Counted from the first letter of the stretch, positions 19,924 through 31,644 are shown. The stretch is 64,000 nucleotides of DNA from Turritopsis dohrnii (GCA_027922465.2 BQMF02000120.1:744001-808000); one strand, 5' to 3'. The notes: generated from the letters alone by a model not told the origin. Numbers and translations: made by a program.

Positions 19924-21693
19924 CTATATGGCATCCCGCACGGTAACTTAGAAGGTGGACGTTTAACAGAGCAGTCCCCTGAACCACCCCCAAAAATGAC
20001 CGTTGCCGTAACAATAAACATGCCAGCATACAACCAAATTCGGAAACACACTTGTTTACCGGACAAGCCACAGCCATTCTCCACCGCAGCCATTGCGGAC
20101 ACAGGTGCGCAGACATGTACTACTGGAACAAATATTCTTAACGATATCCCAGCAGAATGGTTAATACCGACGAAACATAAACTCAAAAGTGTGGACAATA
20201 ACTCCCTACATATCAAAGGGGTTCTCTTCGTTGATATCTCAACAACCACGGGGACAACTACCCAACTATTATACGTTTGTGAGACAGTCTCGGGCTTGTA
20301 TCTTTCCCAGTCTGCTTTGAAAGATTTGAATGTAATCCCTAAAACATTTCCCAATAACTCCACTGTAGCAGCTACACTAACCGATTCGCATCCTCCACCC
20401 TTCCCCAAGGATTCGTCGCTTGCCCCATGTGGGTGCCCCCTTAGAACTACATGTCCACCACGCCCATCCAAGTTACCGTTCCCAGCCACACCGGAACACC
20501 GACATGATTTGGAACAGTGGATCAAAGAATATTATTCGTCTAGTGCATTCAACACATGCCCTCACCAAAAGTTGCAGATGATGACAGGTGAGCAACTCAC
20601 GATAACGTTCAAACCGGACATTACACCGCGAGCTATCCATAAACCGATACCCATTCCGCATCACTGGAAGGACAAGGTCAAAGCACAACTTGATGCTGAT
20701 GTTGCCTTGGACATCATTGAACCCGTCCCCCAAGGCGTACCAACCCGGTGGTGCTCACGTATGGTTGTAGTTTCGAAAAAAGATGGCTCCCCACGATGCA
20801 CGGTTGACCTGCAAGCCTTGAACAAAGCTACTCTTCGAGAGACACATCATACTCCAACCCCTTTTAACATTGTGAGCTCTATTCCATCCAACATGAAAAA
20901 GACTGTCCTCGATGCTTGGAACGGGTACCATAGCGTCCCATTAGCCACTGAATCACGCGACGCCACAGCATTTATCACGGAGTGGGGCCGCTACCGTTAC
21001 AAGCGTGCTCCACAAGGCTTTCATGGTTCCAATGACGGATATACCAAACGTTTCGACGACATCACCGTTGACTTTCCCCGCACTGCTAGATGCGTGGACG
21101 ATTCACTTCTATACGATAAGGGCATAGCGAACTCCTTTTGGCATAGTATATCCTACATTGAACTTTGTGCGCGCAATGGAATCGTGTTCAACCCTGACAA
21201 ATTCAAATTTGCAATGGATACAGTCGAATTCGCCGGTTTTGATATCACCCTGGACGGATTTAAACCAACTGAACGGATCATGAAGGCCATCCAAGAATTC
21301 CCTACACCAAGGAATATCTCCGACGTCCGTTCCTGGTTTGGCTTAGTTGCACAAGTCTCTTACGCATTCTCCCAAGCTCCCGTCATGACGCCTTTCAGAG
21401 AACTCCTCAGCAAGAAAACCCCATTTTACTGGGATGAAACTCTACAGGCAATCTTCGATCAATCCAAGGCTGTAATCATTGGGTCAATTAAGGATGGGGT
21501 TCGTTCCTTCTCGATCAACAAAACCACATGTCTCGCCACTGATTGGAGCAGGACTGGTATTGGATTCACCCTGTCTCAAAAACATTGCCAGTGTCTCGGA
21601 AAGGACCCGCTGTGTGTGAAGGCGAGGCTCTTGCACTGCTGTTTGGACTGGAAAGCTGCCGGATGTTTGTCTTGGGATGCCCGGATCTCTTGA
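19924..21693 (+). pseudogene. pol: Pol 5' part: protease and reverse transcriptase, frame broken downstream
   Basis: The frame is open from the codon after the gag stop (19924). The first ATG is at 19996. An aspartic protease site ADTGAQTC lies near 20094. The reverse transcriptase follows, with VVVSKKDGSPR, VDLQALN, the APQGF block, and RCVDDSLLYD as the polymerase active site. CVDD replaces the common YxDD, which is usual in K02A2.6-type elements. The connection and the first RNase H motif (CLATDWSRTGIG) follow. After QKHCQC at about 21590 the correct reading moves to the next frame, and by comparison with relatives about 25-30 codons seem missing. Pol is therefore inactive in this copy. 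Confidence 0.88.
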
Positions 21694-23342
21694 TCAGCGT
21701 TGATCATGCACCTTTAGTCCCAATTTTTAATGATCGTGACTTGGAGAAGATTCCCAACATCAGACTCCAAAAAATACGCGAGAAAACCCTACCATACCAA
21801 TTCAAGGTGATCGCAATTCCTGGCGTGAAGAATATTGGGCCCAACACAGCCTCACGAATTCCCCCCATCATTGGATTGGCAATCGGCTCAATTGAAGAAT
21901 CGACCTCCAACATATTTGACTCAACCATATCCTCAATCAAATTCACCACCATCGTTGAGCACGCACTTAAAGATAAACTCTACCGCGAACTTGCTGTTTT
22001 AATCGAAAACGGCTTCCCCGCGGATAAGAACTCGACTCCGACAAACCTACGTGACTTCTGGCCACTCCGTGAGGAACTTTATACCTTAGAGAACATTATC
22101 TACGTCGCTGCTAAACCACTCATCCCTAAGTCCCTCCGCAGAGACATATTACATGAACTTCACCTTGGACACCAAGGCGTTTCAATGATGAAATCGAACG
22201 CCAGACAACGTTTTTTCTGGCCCCACATGAATGCCGACATTACGGCCACACGCTCAAATTGCAAATATTGCAATGGTATCGCCCCTTCGCAACGGAAAGG
22301 ACCACTCCAACACACTGCTGATCCAGAGTACCCATTCCAACAAGTAGTAACCGACTTCCTCCACATGGTTGGACACAACTTTATCATATACGGTGACCGC
22401 TTCTCAGGATGGACTGAAGTTGCTGATGCAACCAAATCGAATGCCACCACCGTATGCAACATCATGCGGAAGTATTTTGAGACATTCGGTGTTCCAGAGG
22501 AGATTTCCTCAGACGGAGGTCCACCCTTTAACTCCAACGACTATGCAACGTTTTTGAAGAATTGGCACATCACGCCCCGCATATCATCTGCCTATTACGC
22601 CCAGAGCAATGGTAGAGCGGAAGCAGCCGTAAAGATGATCAAACGCATCCTTACTTCAAACGTCAGCGACAGTGGCTCATTAGACACCGACGCCGTCGCG
22701 AAAGCTCTGTTATTGCATAGAAACACTCCGTCGCCTGATATCGGAGCGTCACCTGCTGAGCTACTTTTTGGACGCCCGATAAACGACCACCTGCCAAACC
22801 CCATCACACCGCGTAAAATATGGTCTGAATTGGCCGACGCACGAGAGAAAGCCTTCGACAAACGGCGCACTCAGGCGTCCAAGCATGTTGGAAACCGACC
22901 TCACCGAGATTTAACCCCATTAGACATTGGTAGAACGGTTGCCATCCAGAACCAGACGGGCCAACATCCTCTGCGTTGGGACCGTACTAGAGTCATCTCC
23001 GAGAAGCTTCCAAATGCCCAATATCGTGTGCTCATCGACGGCAGCAGACGCACCACTCTCAGAAATCGTCGTTTCCTCCGCCCAATAGTGCCCATCACTC
23101 GGATGACAATGGATGAAGAACCGCCAGTCACGGTTACCGAACTTACGCCCACTCCAGAACCTGAGACGCATGAGACCATTCCTATTTCGGACGATCAAAT
23201 CAATGACCAACCGAAATCACCGGTACCACCGAATGACGACCAACAACCTACGACCCCCGGAACCTCAATGCCCACGTCGTTGAGAAGATCTGGGAGAACG
23301 AGCAAACTTCCCTCAAAATATGCAGACTACATCCTGACTTAG
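21621..23342 (+). pseudogene. pol: Pol 3' part: RNase H remainder and integrase, shifted frame
   Basis: The frame is open from 21543, with recognisable homology from about 21621 (EGEALALLFGLES) to the TAG at 23340. RNase H ends with VDHAPLVPI and IPGVKNIGPNTASR. The integrase has an HHCC zinc site (HELHLGHQGVSMMKS, CKYCNG). The DDE core has VVTDFLH, SSDGGPPFNS and NGRAEAAVK. The C-terminal segment with RWDRTRVISE and LRNRRFLRP is typical of this group. The domains look well kept, so the break between RT and RNase H is probably recent. It is joined to the upstream part only through a frameshift and deletion near 21600-21620. Confidence 0.88.
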
Positions 23343-23376
23343 ATTTTGTTACTTGAGACACTTTGTTTTGTTTTGT

Positions 23377-23407
<31 letters not shown>

Positions 23408-23478
23408 AAAAGGGCATCCGCTTGTATTATATATAGGGTCGTGTGGCCAGATAGATATCGTCTCGCTTATACAGCATT

Positions 23479-23987
23479 TACCTCTTAAAGATGGTAGATG
23501 AAGCCGTTTATTGCAATCCATCGAAAACCTGGTGTCATCCCACGTCCAGCACAGGCACTTTATTTTCAACATCATATCTTAAATCTTCCTTTCATTATCA
23601 ATGTAATAAATCCTTTCAGTTCAGCATTGAACATGACGAACCACACCACCCTAGATTTCCGGAAGAAGGATGGGGAAGTTTTCTTTTCTCGACAAAAGTT
23701 AAATTGACCAAAACCTCACTCAATGATTTTCCAGCTCCATTGTCCTTCTTTAGTGCCATCAAAAAGCCGATAAAACATGCATTGTATAACGGACAGAGTT
23801 ATACAAAAGATTGTGAGATTTTGCCATCATCAGAGCATATATATAATTATATTTGCATAATTTGATGGATGATTTTTAGCTAAATTGAAATATCTGCCTA
23901 AGAAAGTAGAATTTCAAAAAAACTGTAAAAAGACTTCATAAGACTTCATTTGCAGGTGCTAATATTCTGCATTAGTAGTGCGCTGTT
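23479..23987. other. Intergenic with an unassigned 124-codon open frame
   Basis: A plus-strand open frame at 23491-23865 starts just after the retrotransposon target site. It has no recognisable motif, and a second plus-strand frame (23498-23707) overlaps it. Neither shows clear protein character. Left as unproven. Confidence 0.3.
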
Positions 23988-24891
23988 CAGCACACTAGCC
24001 AAAACGGGTGTGACTGTCTATTGTGTACGGACGAATGTTGCCCGATTAGGTTACAGCTGATTACGTCTCGTTGATGCTGCGCTGTTGCACTAATGTGAAA
24101 CCCACCATGAAGCTTTTTTTGTCGTTACCCAAAGTTTTCTACGAAAACCTTTTTGTTGTGATTGGGAAAAAAATTTGTATTTCTCTAACAAGTGGTATAG
24201 TCATAGTCTCCGCGAAACAGGGAATTGCGATCTACTACCAACACGTACGATATTGAAAACAATTGTTGTCTGAATGGTACCTTTCCACATGAGGGTGCAA
24301 GGTGTTTTAACAGATTACCCACTAATACAAAGAACATCAACTCAATAAAAAGTTTTCATAAAGCTACTGCTAGAGTGCTTAACCTATCCTGAAACATAGA
24401 AGATTTTATCGTTTTTATAATTATAATTACTACCTATCTAGTTATTTAGAATATGGTTTATACTGTATATACACAGCACATACACTACATTATAACTTCT
24501 TGTAAGAAGAACCAATAATATTTTTGGAGACAAGAATGTATCGATGAAAAAAGAAATTTTTTTTTTCTGGACACAGTCATTCAATGTAAAGTGTTATGGA
24601 CAACATAAACATTATGGACAACAAAAGGAGTATATATACTCTATACAACCTAGCACTAAACACATGTCTTCTGTCCCTGTCTTCCAACGACAATTTTTTT
24701 GTGCTCGGTGAATTGGTGTGAATTTCGATAGTAATTCTGTGCAGCCAGAAAATAAAATGCGCTAAGGTTTTGTTACTTGCGCACTATCTTTACATTTTTG
24801 AATGTCCCTCGATTTGGTGATGGTCACCCAATTGAGGTACAAGATATCTCCCAAATGACGACTCGCCCGTTTTGGCTAGTGTGTCGTACTG
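23988..24891. mobile_element. MITE with CACACTAGCCAAAACGGG termini
   Basis: The inverted ends CACACTAGCCAAAACGGG (from 23991) and CCCGTTTTGGCTAGTGTG (to 24884), each next to a CAG/CTG, bracket about 0.9 kb of AT-rich sequence with no transposase. The superfamily is not determined and no clear target duplication is seen. Confidence 0.65.
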
Positions 24892-25929
24892 AAGAGGAAT
24901 CCTTTCTAGTAGTGGTGTAACCTGGATTTCTTGACTCTCTTCTCTTTCTCCTGCAGCATATTTTTTTACAATGACATTTTTGGTTTTACCACCAGTGTAA
25001 AGTTGACCAAGGTAACCATGGCTTTAGCAGCCTCCTGCTGGCCCAGACTGGCGTTTGTTACGACATTTTGTTTTTTCTTTGATTTGCCCACCTCTGGCGA
25101 CAACATTCACAGCATCATTCACAACATTCTATATATATTTCTTTGTAGTTTCATTCTTAAAGAATTAAAATGATTATACCAGGAAATTCCCTTTAAATAA
25201 CAAGAAAGTTAAGTCAGTTCAAGGTTTATCACTAGGCACAGCCAGTGTTATTTTTAAAGTTTTTGTTCTTTCATCAATGTCTCCGAATATCACCTGTTCA
25301 AAGAAAAGGTCTTAAAATTCTTTATTTGCTTATGATCAATTCAATTGAATGAATTAACAAAATCTTTTTCTTTCATGACAGCTAACAGCTGGTAATTTAC
25401 CATTGAAAGTCAGCAAAATAGCTAAGTAGGTATATACCAATGTCTAAGGACTATGCTCAAATGCTTTTTAGCTGACTTTTAACATGCTTTGGTTGGGAGG
25501 GATGGATAGCTGCATAGACCTCTACTGCGGATCTCTTTATTGCTTTTATTTTCCACATAACTCCATTGTATTACTGAAATGAACATTATGAAATCAACAT
25601 TCTATATTTTCTTCAAACACTCGAAAAAACGTTCTATTTTTTTCTTCAAACATTCGAAATTAACATTTTACCTTTTTCTTCAAACTCGTACAACATTGGC
25701 AAATTTTTACCGGCCTTCTTTGAATTCCGTGGGCTGTATCTCAGAAATTAAACTTATAAAGCAATATGATTTGACTTAGAAAACTGATATCTGATATGTT
25801 CTTGCTATTAACTGGGACGATGGGTAACCTTGGTTTGTTTTGAGTTGGTTTAGTTCATACATTGAAATAGCTATTTGTGTTAATTTCTGTAAAATTGTGT
25901 TTGTTTTATGTTATATTCAACTCTTCTAG
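24892..25929. other. Upstream region of the zinc-finger gene; possible minus-strand exon
   Basis: At 24905-25100 the minus strand has protein-like stretches, SPEVGKSKKKQNVV and ASLGQQEAAKAM, and in another frame TGGKTKNVIVKKYAAGER. This could be a decayed or spliced exon, but no family is recognised. The rest (25100-25929) is AT-rich and would hold the promoter and any 5' untranslated exon of the gene at 25930. Confidence 0.3.
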
Positions 25930-26826
25930 ATGTCTTCTAATGGTGAATTGAAATCTCCTCATAATATAGAGAAGAAATCTTCACATCACTGCGTAATATG
26001 CAACAAAGACTATGCTTCCTACAAGAGTTATGGCAACCATGTTAGATCGTACCATACAAGAAATAAAGAAAAATCCCAGTGTCCTCATTGTGGTAATTGT
26101 TTTACACGTCGAGATAATTTGCAGCAACACATTAAGCTATTTCATGGTACCAAGGATGGAAAATTCCAATGTCGATATTGCAAAGCAAACTTTCATGTAA
26201 GTAAAACATTTACAAAACACCAAAAATTTTGTGAGGCAAGGTGGAGTAAATCTAAAAACGAGCGAAGCATGAATAAATCATCAACAAAGTCAGCAGACAA
26301 TATTCCAGATTGCATTCAACAATATACTTTTCACGAGAACGTCCTTGATCAACGAAAACAACTATCATCTTCAATAAAAACAAACATTTCTTCACTTGAA
26401 GTAGAACGGTCATTTGATACTAGTAAATACAATCATGTCTCGGTGGCTTACAAAGATAACAATGCTCTCCTAGAAGGAAACAACTCTGACAACAGTGATA
26501 TGAATATTGAAAACTATGGCAACCAGAATGTATGCTTAGAAGAAAATATGAAATCTGACTTTTTAGAGGGTGACAAATTTCCTTCGTCATTAGAAAAGTC
26601 AAACAGGCACGGTACAAATTGGAGCCTAACTGCAGATTTTAATGCTTATCGAAGTGATTGCAACGAATCAGAAATACAACACTGCTGCAAATCTGACATT
26701 ATTGAAGATCATGAAAAGGTGGTCATGGATAGAGCATTGGATTGCCCAAACTGTAATATCACATTCTTAACCAAACGTGATTATAACTCTCATAAACCAT
26801 ATTGTAATGAAACAACATGTACTTAA
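25930..26826 (+). CDS. C2H2-type zinc-finger protein, 298 residues
   Basis: A single open frame holds three zinc fingers near the N-terminus: C21-C24-H37-H42, C51-C54-H67-H72, and a C2HC finger C81-C84-H97-C101. A fourth C2HC finger is at the extreme C-terminus (C272-C275-H288-C292). A 170-residue Ser/Asn/Asp-rich, low-complexity linker separates them. The fingers imply nucleic-acid binding. The lack of canonical TGEKP linkers suggests it is not a long KRAB-style array. The ATG is directly preceded by CTTCTAG, which is either an in-frame stop or a splice acceptor for a 5' untranslated intron. AAR2, 1.2 kb downstream, has the same arrangement. No specific orthologue is recognised. Confidence 0.8.
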   Translation: MSSNGELKSPHNIEKKSSHHCVICNKDYASYKSYGNHVRSYHTRNKEKSQCPHCGNCFTRRDNLQQHIKLFHGTKDGKFQCRYCKANFHVSKTFTKHQKFCEARWSKSKNERSMNKSSTKSADNIPDCIQQYTFHENVLDQRKQLSSSIKTNISSLEVERSFDTSKYNHVSVAYKDNNALLEGNNSDNSDMNIENYGNQNVCLEENMKSDFLEGDKFPSSLEKSNRHGTNWSLTADFNAYRSDCNESEIQHCCKSDIIEDHEKVVMDRALDCPNCNITFLTKRDYNSHKPYCNETTCT

Positions 26827-28052
26827 GGTGTGTGTTGGAGACACTATATTCCCGTTTTTGTTAAATTGACATTTTTGTTAAATTGTGTCATGGTAATGAT
26901 TTGAATTAATTGAAACCTAAATTCAGTTCTGTCATGAAATGATACTTAGATGTTGAATCATTATTTGAAAGTTATTGCAATGCATTTAGCACCAGAGAGA
27001 AGTCTTATTTTTAACATTTACAACCATTTTGCAATCTTCAAACTATACATAGTAGAAATTCATGGCAATTGAATTATATATGTCGTAATAATACTTATTA
27101 TGTGCAATGTAGATGATTAGAAATGGGGGTATGCAACAGCAATATGATATTTCGATTATCAGCAATCTCCATCATGGAAATGATTAAAAAGTGCATTTTT
27201 ACTAGTTGACCAAAAACTCATGAAATTGTAGAAGAATCCTGGTCTCACTGCTATGGATTGTGTTGTGAAAATATAAAAAACTTCTAGAATTCTTTCATGT
27301 TAGATGGTATTATAGATTGTGGTATGTTCTGTTATATAAACACAATGATAAATTTTCTGTTATGAAATTTGCCTACACATTATTTTGCCACCTGAAAACA
27401 GATATTTTGTTGTAAAGAATCTGGTCCTATCATGATTTATCGTGAAAGTGATTTCTTGCTATTATATCTGTCTTCCCTTTTAAAACTCAAATATAATTAT
27501 ACTTATAAAAGTGTTTAAGTGTTATTAAGACTTATTAAGGCTTGGTTTGAACACATATAATTTTGTTATTCTCGTTGTTCTTATCAAAGACTTGGATTAG
27601 TGTTCATTTAGTGTCGTATCAAGAAAATGAAAACAGAAGACAATTAATTTCATTAGTGATAATCAATTCCGATGATGTTTTTTTCAGCATCATTATTTTC
27701 TACATAATCCTATAGTTTTTATTTATGATTGAATTTACACATGTTAGTGTTGTATTATTATATTTTATGAGATGGCTTAGTCGATCTTTCCAGTTTGCTG
27801 AGGATAATTATTTGGGGAATTTTGATGAAATTTCATTACAAAGTTTTTTTCCAGAACCTTTTATTATTCTTTAATTTTCCTTTTAAAGATTTCTATTGTT
27901 TTAAGAAAAACCTAATATTTGCATTTCTGTTATCAAATTTTGTATTTAAAATCGAATGAAAATATTAATTGTATAAATGTTTAATTTAAATACATTTTCA
28001 CTAGTATAAAGATCTATCATTTGTTTACCTTCTCATGGAAATGTCTGTTTAG
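26827..28052. other. Intergenic between the zinc-finger gene and AAR2
   Basis: The stretch is AT-rich and contains no open frame or repeat that I recognise. It should include the 3' untranslated region of the zinc-finger gene and the promoter, and possibly a 5' non-coding exon, of AAR2. A TTTAG acceptor-like site lies immediately before the AAR2 ATG. Confidence 0.5.
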
Positions 28053-29918
28053 ATGCAATTAGGTATCAATTTGAATGAGAATGGTCTCCTGATCATGGAA
28101 AATGTTCCAGCTGGTACTGAAGTCGGTATAGATTACCACTCTTGGTTTGTTGGACCTCGTTTCCATGGTATATCAAACATTCCAGCTGGGTTTCATTTTA
28201 TCTTTTACAGCGCTGTTGATCGACATAATCAGCAATCTCCTCGCTCTGGATTCTTCCACTATTTCAACGAAGGTGATGTTGTTGTGAAGATATATGATGA
28301 AGAAAGAGAGTGCTTCAAGGATGAAGTTGTTAGTATTGAAGTCAAACAAAATTACATAGCTGGTATGGAAGTAGTTAAAAGAAACTTTCCAAATAATAGA
28401 AGTAACATTTTCATTCCATGACGCAAAAAAGTTTTATTTTAGAAATTACTGAAGTTGGTAAAAACTTGGCTCCCTACCCACAAAAGGAATGTGCGAAGTG
28501 GATAAGTTTAGTGGAACATGTAACAGAAGAATTACTTGAAAGAATACAACCCTTGTGTAGAAGGATCAATTACCTGACAGAAGTTTCGCTGAATACTGCA
28601 GGGCACCAGCAAAGAACTGTAAAGAACTTGGATAGTCGCCTTGTACATAAAGAAGATCCAAACATGCTCATACGCTTCACAAAAATTCCTACAAGTTTTC
28701 CTGAGAACTGCACACCTGAACAAAAAACCAAACACAGCTTGGATTCAAGTTATTTTTTCGAAAAATTCCTCCATGGAATGAGAAATGGTATATTTAAGGT
28801 CGTTTTGTTTTTCTACAAAGTTGTCTTGTTTATTTTCTTTAGAGACCTGCATTTTTGTCACTCAAAATTCCCTGCAGTACAACCGATGAAATAGTCAGTT
28901 TCCTTTATTACAACCAATGAAATAGTCAGATTTTAATTATATTCCATTCAATGTTTTTGTTTTCAGGTGCTGATGATGTCCTTGGAGAAATAGAATTTGC
29001 ATTTGTTTGTTTTCTGATTGGACATGGTTTGTAATTTTATTTTCAAATTTTTTAATTCTTCTTCTTCTTCTTCTTCTTCTTCTTCTTTTGATTATCTAGT
29101 TACGAAACACTTTCGATCTTTTCAGTGTACGATGCATTTGATCATTGGAAGCTTTTGATTTCACTTATAACAAAGTGTCGGGAAAGTTTGTCGACCAAAC
29201 CTGACTTCTTTATGGAATTCATAGGTGAGTTGACACTTAATTCATGAAACAGTAGACATCATGTTTTGTGTGATGTATCTGTATAAATGACACTACCTTT
29301 CCAATAAACTTATTTCGTTGGCAATTAAAACTAAACGTGTCTGTCACAAATTAGGAATTGCAGTTGTGCAACTCACGTTTCCCTCATATAATTATTTGAC
29401 CTTCAAAAAGTGTAACTCCCGAAAGGTTTGTATGGAGTTTTTGGAATGGAGAGTTTCACAAGGAATTGATTCAGGAAGCAGGAACATCGTTTACCAACTA
29501 TACTGTTGCCAGTTGACCATTGAATAGATGCAAGCATTCTTAAAAATAATGCTGTTCTTTTTTTTATTATTATTTCAGATTTGATGAGGTTGCAGATGAA
29601 AGAAATTCCCAGTGATTTTTTTGTTGACATTACAGTGCAAAACAACTTTATTTTAAAGACTTTTCAGGTTTTATATTTATATTTATGGCAAGAGTTTCCT
29701 ATTAACCTGATTTTAACAAAAATTAAATGTTTGGTCGAAAATCTCATTTTTCAGATTCTTTTCTTTAGGTCTTCTTTCACAACTTTGGTTGCAGCAGTGA
29801 TTTAGAAGGTGATTTGGTAAAGAAAGCTTCAGTGTTAAAGGATGAGTTGGAGAGAAAATTTGATTGTATCCTCGATGAAGAAGACGAAGAAGATTTGCCA
29901 GTTGTTGTCGACTTGTGA
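28053..29918 (+). CDS. AAR2: AAR2 splicing factor homologue, six coding exons
   Basis: Exons 28053-28362, 28443-28787, 28967-29026, 29126-29224, 29579-29667 and 29769-29918 join in frame, all with GT-AG introns of 80-354 bases, to give 350 residues ending at TGA 29916-29918. AAR2 holds PRP8 in the cytoplasmic U5 snRNP precursor until it is exchanged for BRR2. Family marks include PAGTEVGIDYHSWFVGP (residues 19-35), GFFHYF, LAPYPQKECAKWISL, TKHSLDSS, LGEIEFAFVCFLIGHVYDAF, and EIPSDFFVDI near the C-terminus. Human AAR2 is about 384 residues, so this is a near-complete protein. An in-frame TAG directly before the ATG, doubling as an acceptor site, supports this start. The C-terminus is acidic (DEEDEED). 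Confidence 0.93.
29057..29090. repeat. CTT microsatellite in AAR2 intron 3
   Basis: About eleven uninterrupted TTC/CTT triplets lie in the short intron between AAR2 exons 3 and 4. The run may extend the intron's pyrimidine tract. Confidence 0.9.
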
Positions 29919-30018
29919 TGGAATGAGATGTTCATCTGTTCTTCAATTTCATGACGAATAGTGGGAAAAAGTGGAATCGTTAATGATATCAATATGGGTT
30001 ACCATTATGGATTACCAT

Positions 30019-30192
30019 CCCACCCCCTCCCCAGAAGATGATTACCCCTAGTAAATTACCCCCGGAAAATTACCCCCGTGAAGGTAGCACCCACCCTAAC
30101 CCTTAAGCCTTAGTTGGAAGGTAGTTATCTAGGGGCAATCATGTAGGGGGGAATTTTCCAGTGGGTGGGGATTTTCTAGGAGGGAATTGTCC
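30019..30192. repeat. Imperfect inverted repeat of ACCCCC / GGGGG blocks
   Basis: Blocks such as TACCCCTAGTAAATTACCCC on the left are mirrored by GGGGG-AATTTTCCAG and GGGATTTTCTAGGAGGG on the right. Similar blocks (GGGGACAATTTCCAGGGGGG) occur at 813-860. This looks like a small MITE or MITE remnant just beyond the AAR2 3' end. Confidence 0.5.
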
Positions 30193-30634
30193 TGAAAGAA
30201 ACTATAGAAACTATGACGAATTAGTCGCGAACGATATTATTTGCGATTATGTAGGATTAAAACCATAAAGTTCTTTAACGTAACTTACTAGTTTAGATTC
30301 GAGTGTTTTTCCTTTCGTTTGTATGGCTGTTTATTAGGAAGCGTTTGATTAAAATTTACTAATAAGAGATTCGGAACGAAATCATTGCTAGGGTTCTTTG
30401 GTTGCTTGCCTGTGACGTTGAGATGCCACGTCAAGAGTGGAGAATGTATGTTTGTATTGAACTCGAAGCTACGAAACTGGCGTTTTAGTTTGTATTTTAG
30501 CAAAACTAAATTATAACGAATGTTACAATCAAATTTTATTTATCGTCTATCAGTTACAGATAAAAAAATATAAAAAAACTCTTACAGTCACCTTTAATAC
30601 CAGGCGTGAGTTCGGAATTGAGGCAGGAGCACAG

Positions 30635-30829
30635 TTATGCTTTCAAGTCACCATTTATTCTCATCAGCAAACGTGTATCTGGAGTTCCATCCAAATGTTG
30701 AATTATATCTTGACACTCAAATTCTAATGCAAGCTCCCGCAAGGTTTCAACAGTACACTGTGGAGACGGTTTCTTCCAGGGATTTGTGTTCTGTTGCATT
30801 GTTTGGTAAAAAACAAATAAATAAAACAT
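30635..30829 (-). CDS. Probable terminal exon of a Death-domain-like gene
   Basis: The minus-strand peptide WKKPSPQCTVETLRELALEF, then CQDIIQHLDG and LLMRINGD, ends in a TAA at 30635. It resembles the last two helices of a Death domain (W--SP--TVE-L--AL---G--DI---L). An AATAAA signal lies about 100 bases downstream on this strand (near 30536). An acceptor-like CAACAG lies near 30795, so the exon could start after it, or an ATG could open at 30829. Upstream exons were not found before the LINE at 31645. If real, the gene converges on AAR2. The domain call is from pattern only. Confidence 0.4.
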   Translation of the reverse strand: MFYLFVFYQTMQQNTNPWKKPSPQCTVETLRELALEFECQDIIQHLDGTPDTRLLMRINGDLKA

Positions 30830-31644
30830 AAAAAATGCAAGATTAATATCAGAACATTTATCAATTTACAATTTGTGCTTCTTTGGAAGATAGTATATTA
30901 CCCACAAGCAATATCAGCTGCAATTTTTAACTGGTGTTAACAGCTTGAAAAAACATGTTTTAAATAAAACGAAAATTAACTTTCAATGTTGTTTTATTTA
31001 ACCTCAAGTTAAGTGTTTATCTTGAGCCAAGATTAATTTGTCATTCCTGGAATGTCAAATGTATCCTGGAATATACTCTTGTGCAAACTACCACAATGCA
31101 ATGCTGTAAATCACTTGCGTTCTGGTTTCTTTAAGTACCGTCCTAAATAGATATGAGAATTCCTCATGCAAGCGTTTTTAATGATTTGTTTCTCATTGCG
31201 TTATAGCATGATGTGTTAAAGAAAGATTAGCCTTCCACGATCAGACGACGTTTTAATCGTAGCAAAACAATTGGGTTATCAGAAGAGAAATTAATTTCTC
31301 CAGCGGTCGGCACTGATTTGACCATTAAAAGCTAGTCAATCAGTTTCTTATGCTGGATGTCTTTAAACTCTAGGCATTAACTTGGCAGTGGAACAGTATT
31401 AATTAACTGTGTCACTGTGGCAGTTATACCATGTTGCTTACTTTTATGTAGCTTACAACTTGTTTCTTATTAATTTCATTTTTTGATTTACTTGTGGTGT
31501 CATTGAAATACTTTTTACATTTCGGATTGTTTTCGGACTGTTTTCAGATAGTTTTAAAACAATGCTGTTATTTATGTGTTGATAATATTGGTCGTGACGT
31601 TACTTGATTACAGCGGAGAAGATAAATCTGGAATTCAATTTATA
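30830..31644. other. Intergenic or intron, no feature recognised
   Basis: The stretch is AT-rich without long open frames or clear repeats. It could be intron of the minus-strand gene ending at 30635. Confidence 0.4.

Larger units (their letters stand above)
18472..23473 (+). mobile_element. Ty3/gypsy LTR retrotransposon (K02A2.6-like) with very short LTRs
   Basis: The 5-bp target duplication GCATT (18467-18471 and 23474-23478) brackets the element. The 5' LTR is 18472-18543, TGTATAGTCC to CTTATACA, only 72 bp. The 3' LTR is about 23415-23473, ending in the same TCTCGCTTATACA but lacking a 7-base segment and differing in its first bases. A primer-binding site TGGTGTCGGAAGTGGGAT (18544-18561) directly follows the 5' LTR and fits a tRNA-Leu 3' end. 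An A-rich/polypurine tract ending in AAAAGGG precedes the 3' LTR. A 400-base leader, gag, then pol follow. The element is defective at the RT/RNase H junction. Confidence 0.93.

Noticed and set aside
19821..20525. Minus-strand 234-codon frame over the gag-pol junction
   Set aside because: It opposes well-supported protease and RT coding sequence and has no recognisable domain.
21070..21110. CVDD as a mutated, inactive polymerase site
   Set aside because: K02A2.6-type elements commonly have a variant residue pair before DD, so this is probably the normal form for the family.
23491..23865. New gene next to the Ty3 element
   Set aside because: The frame has no motif and competes with a second plus-strand frame. 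Listed only as an unassigned open frame.
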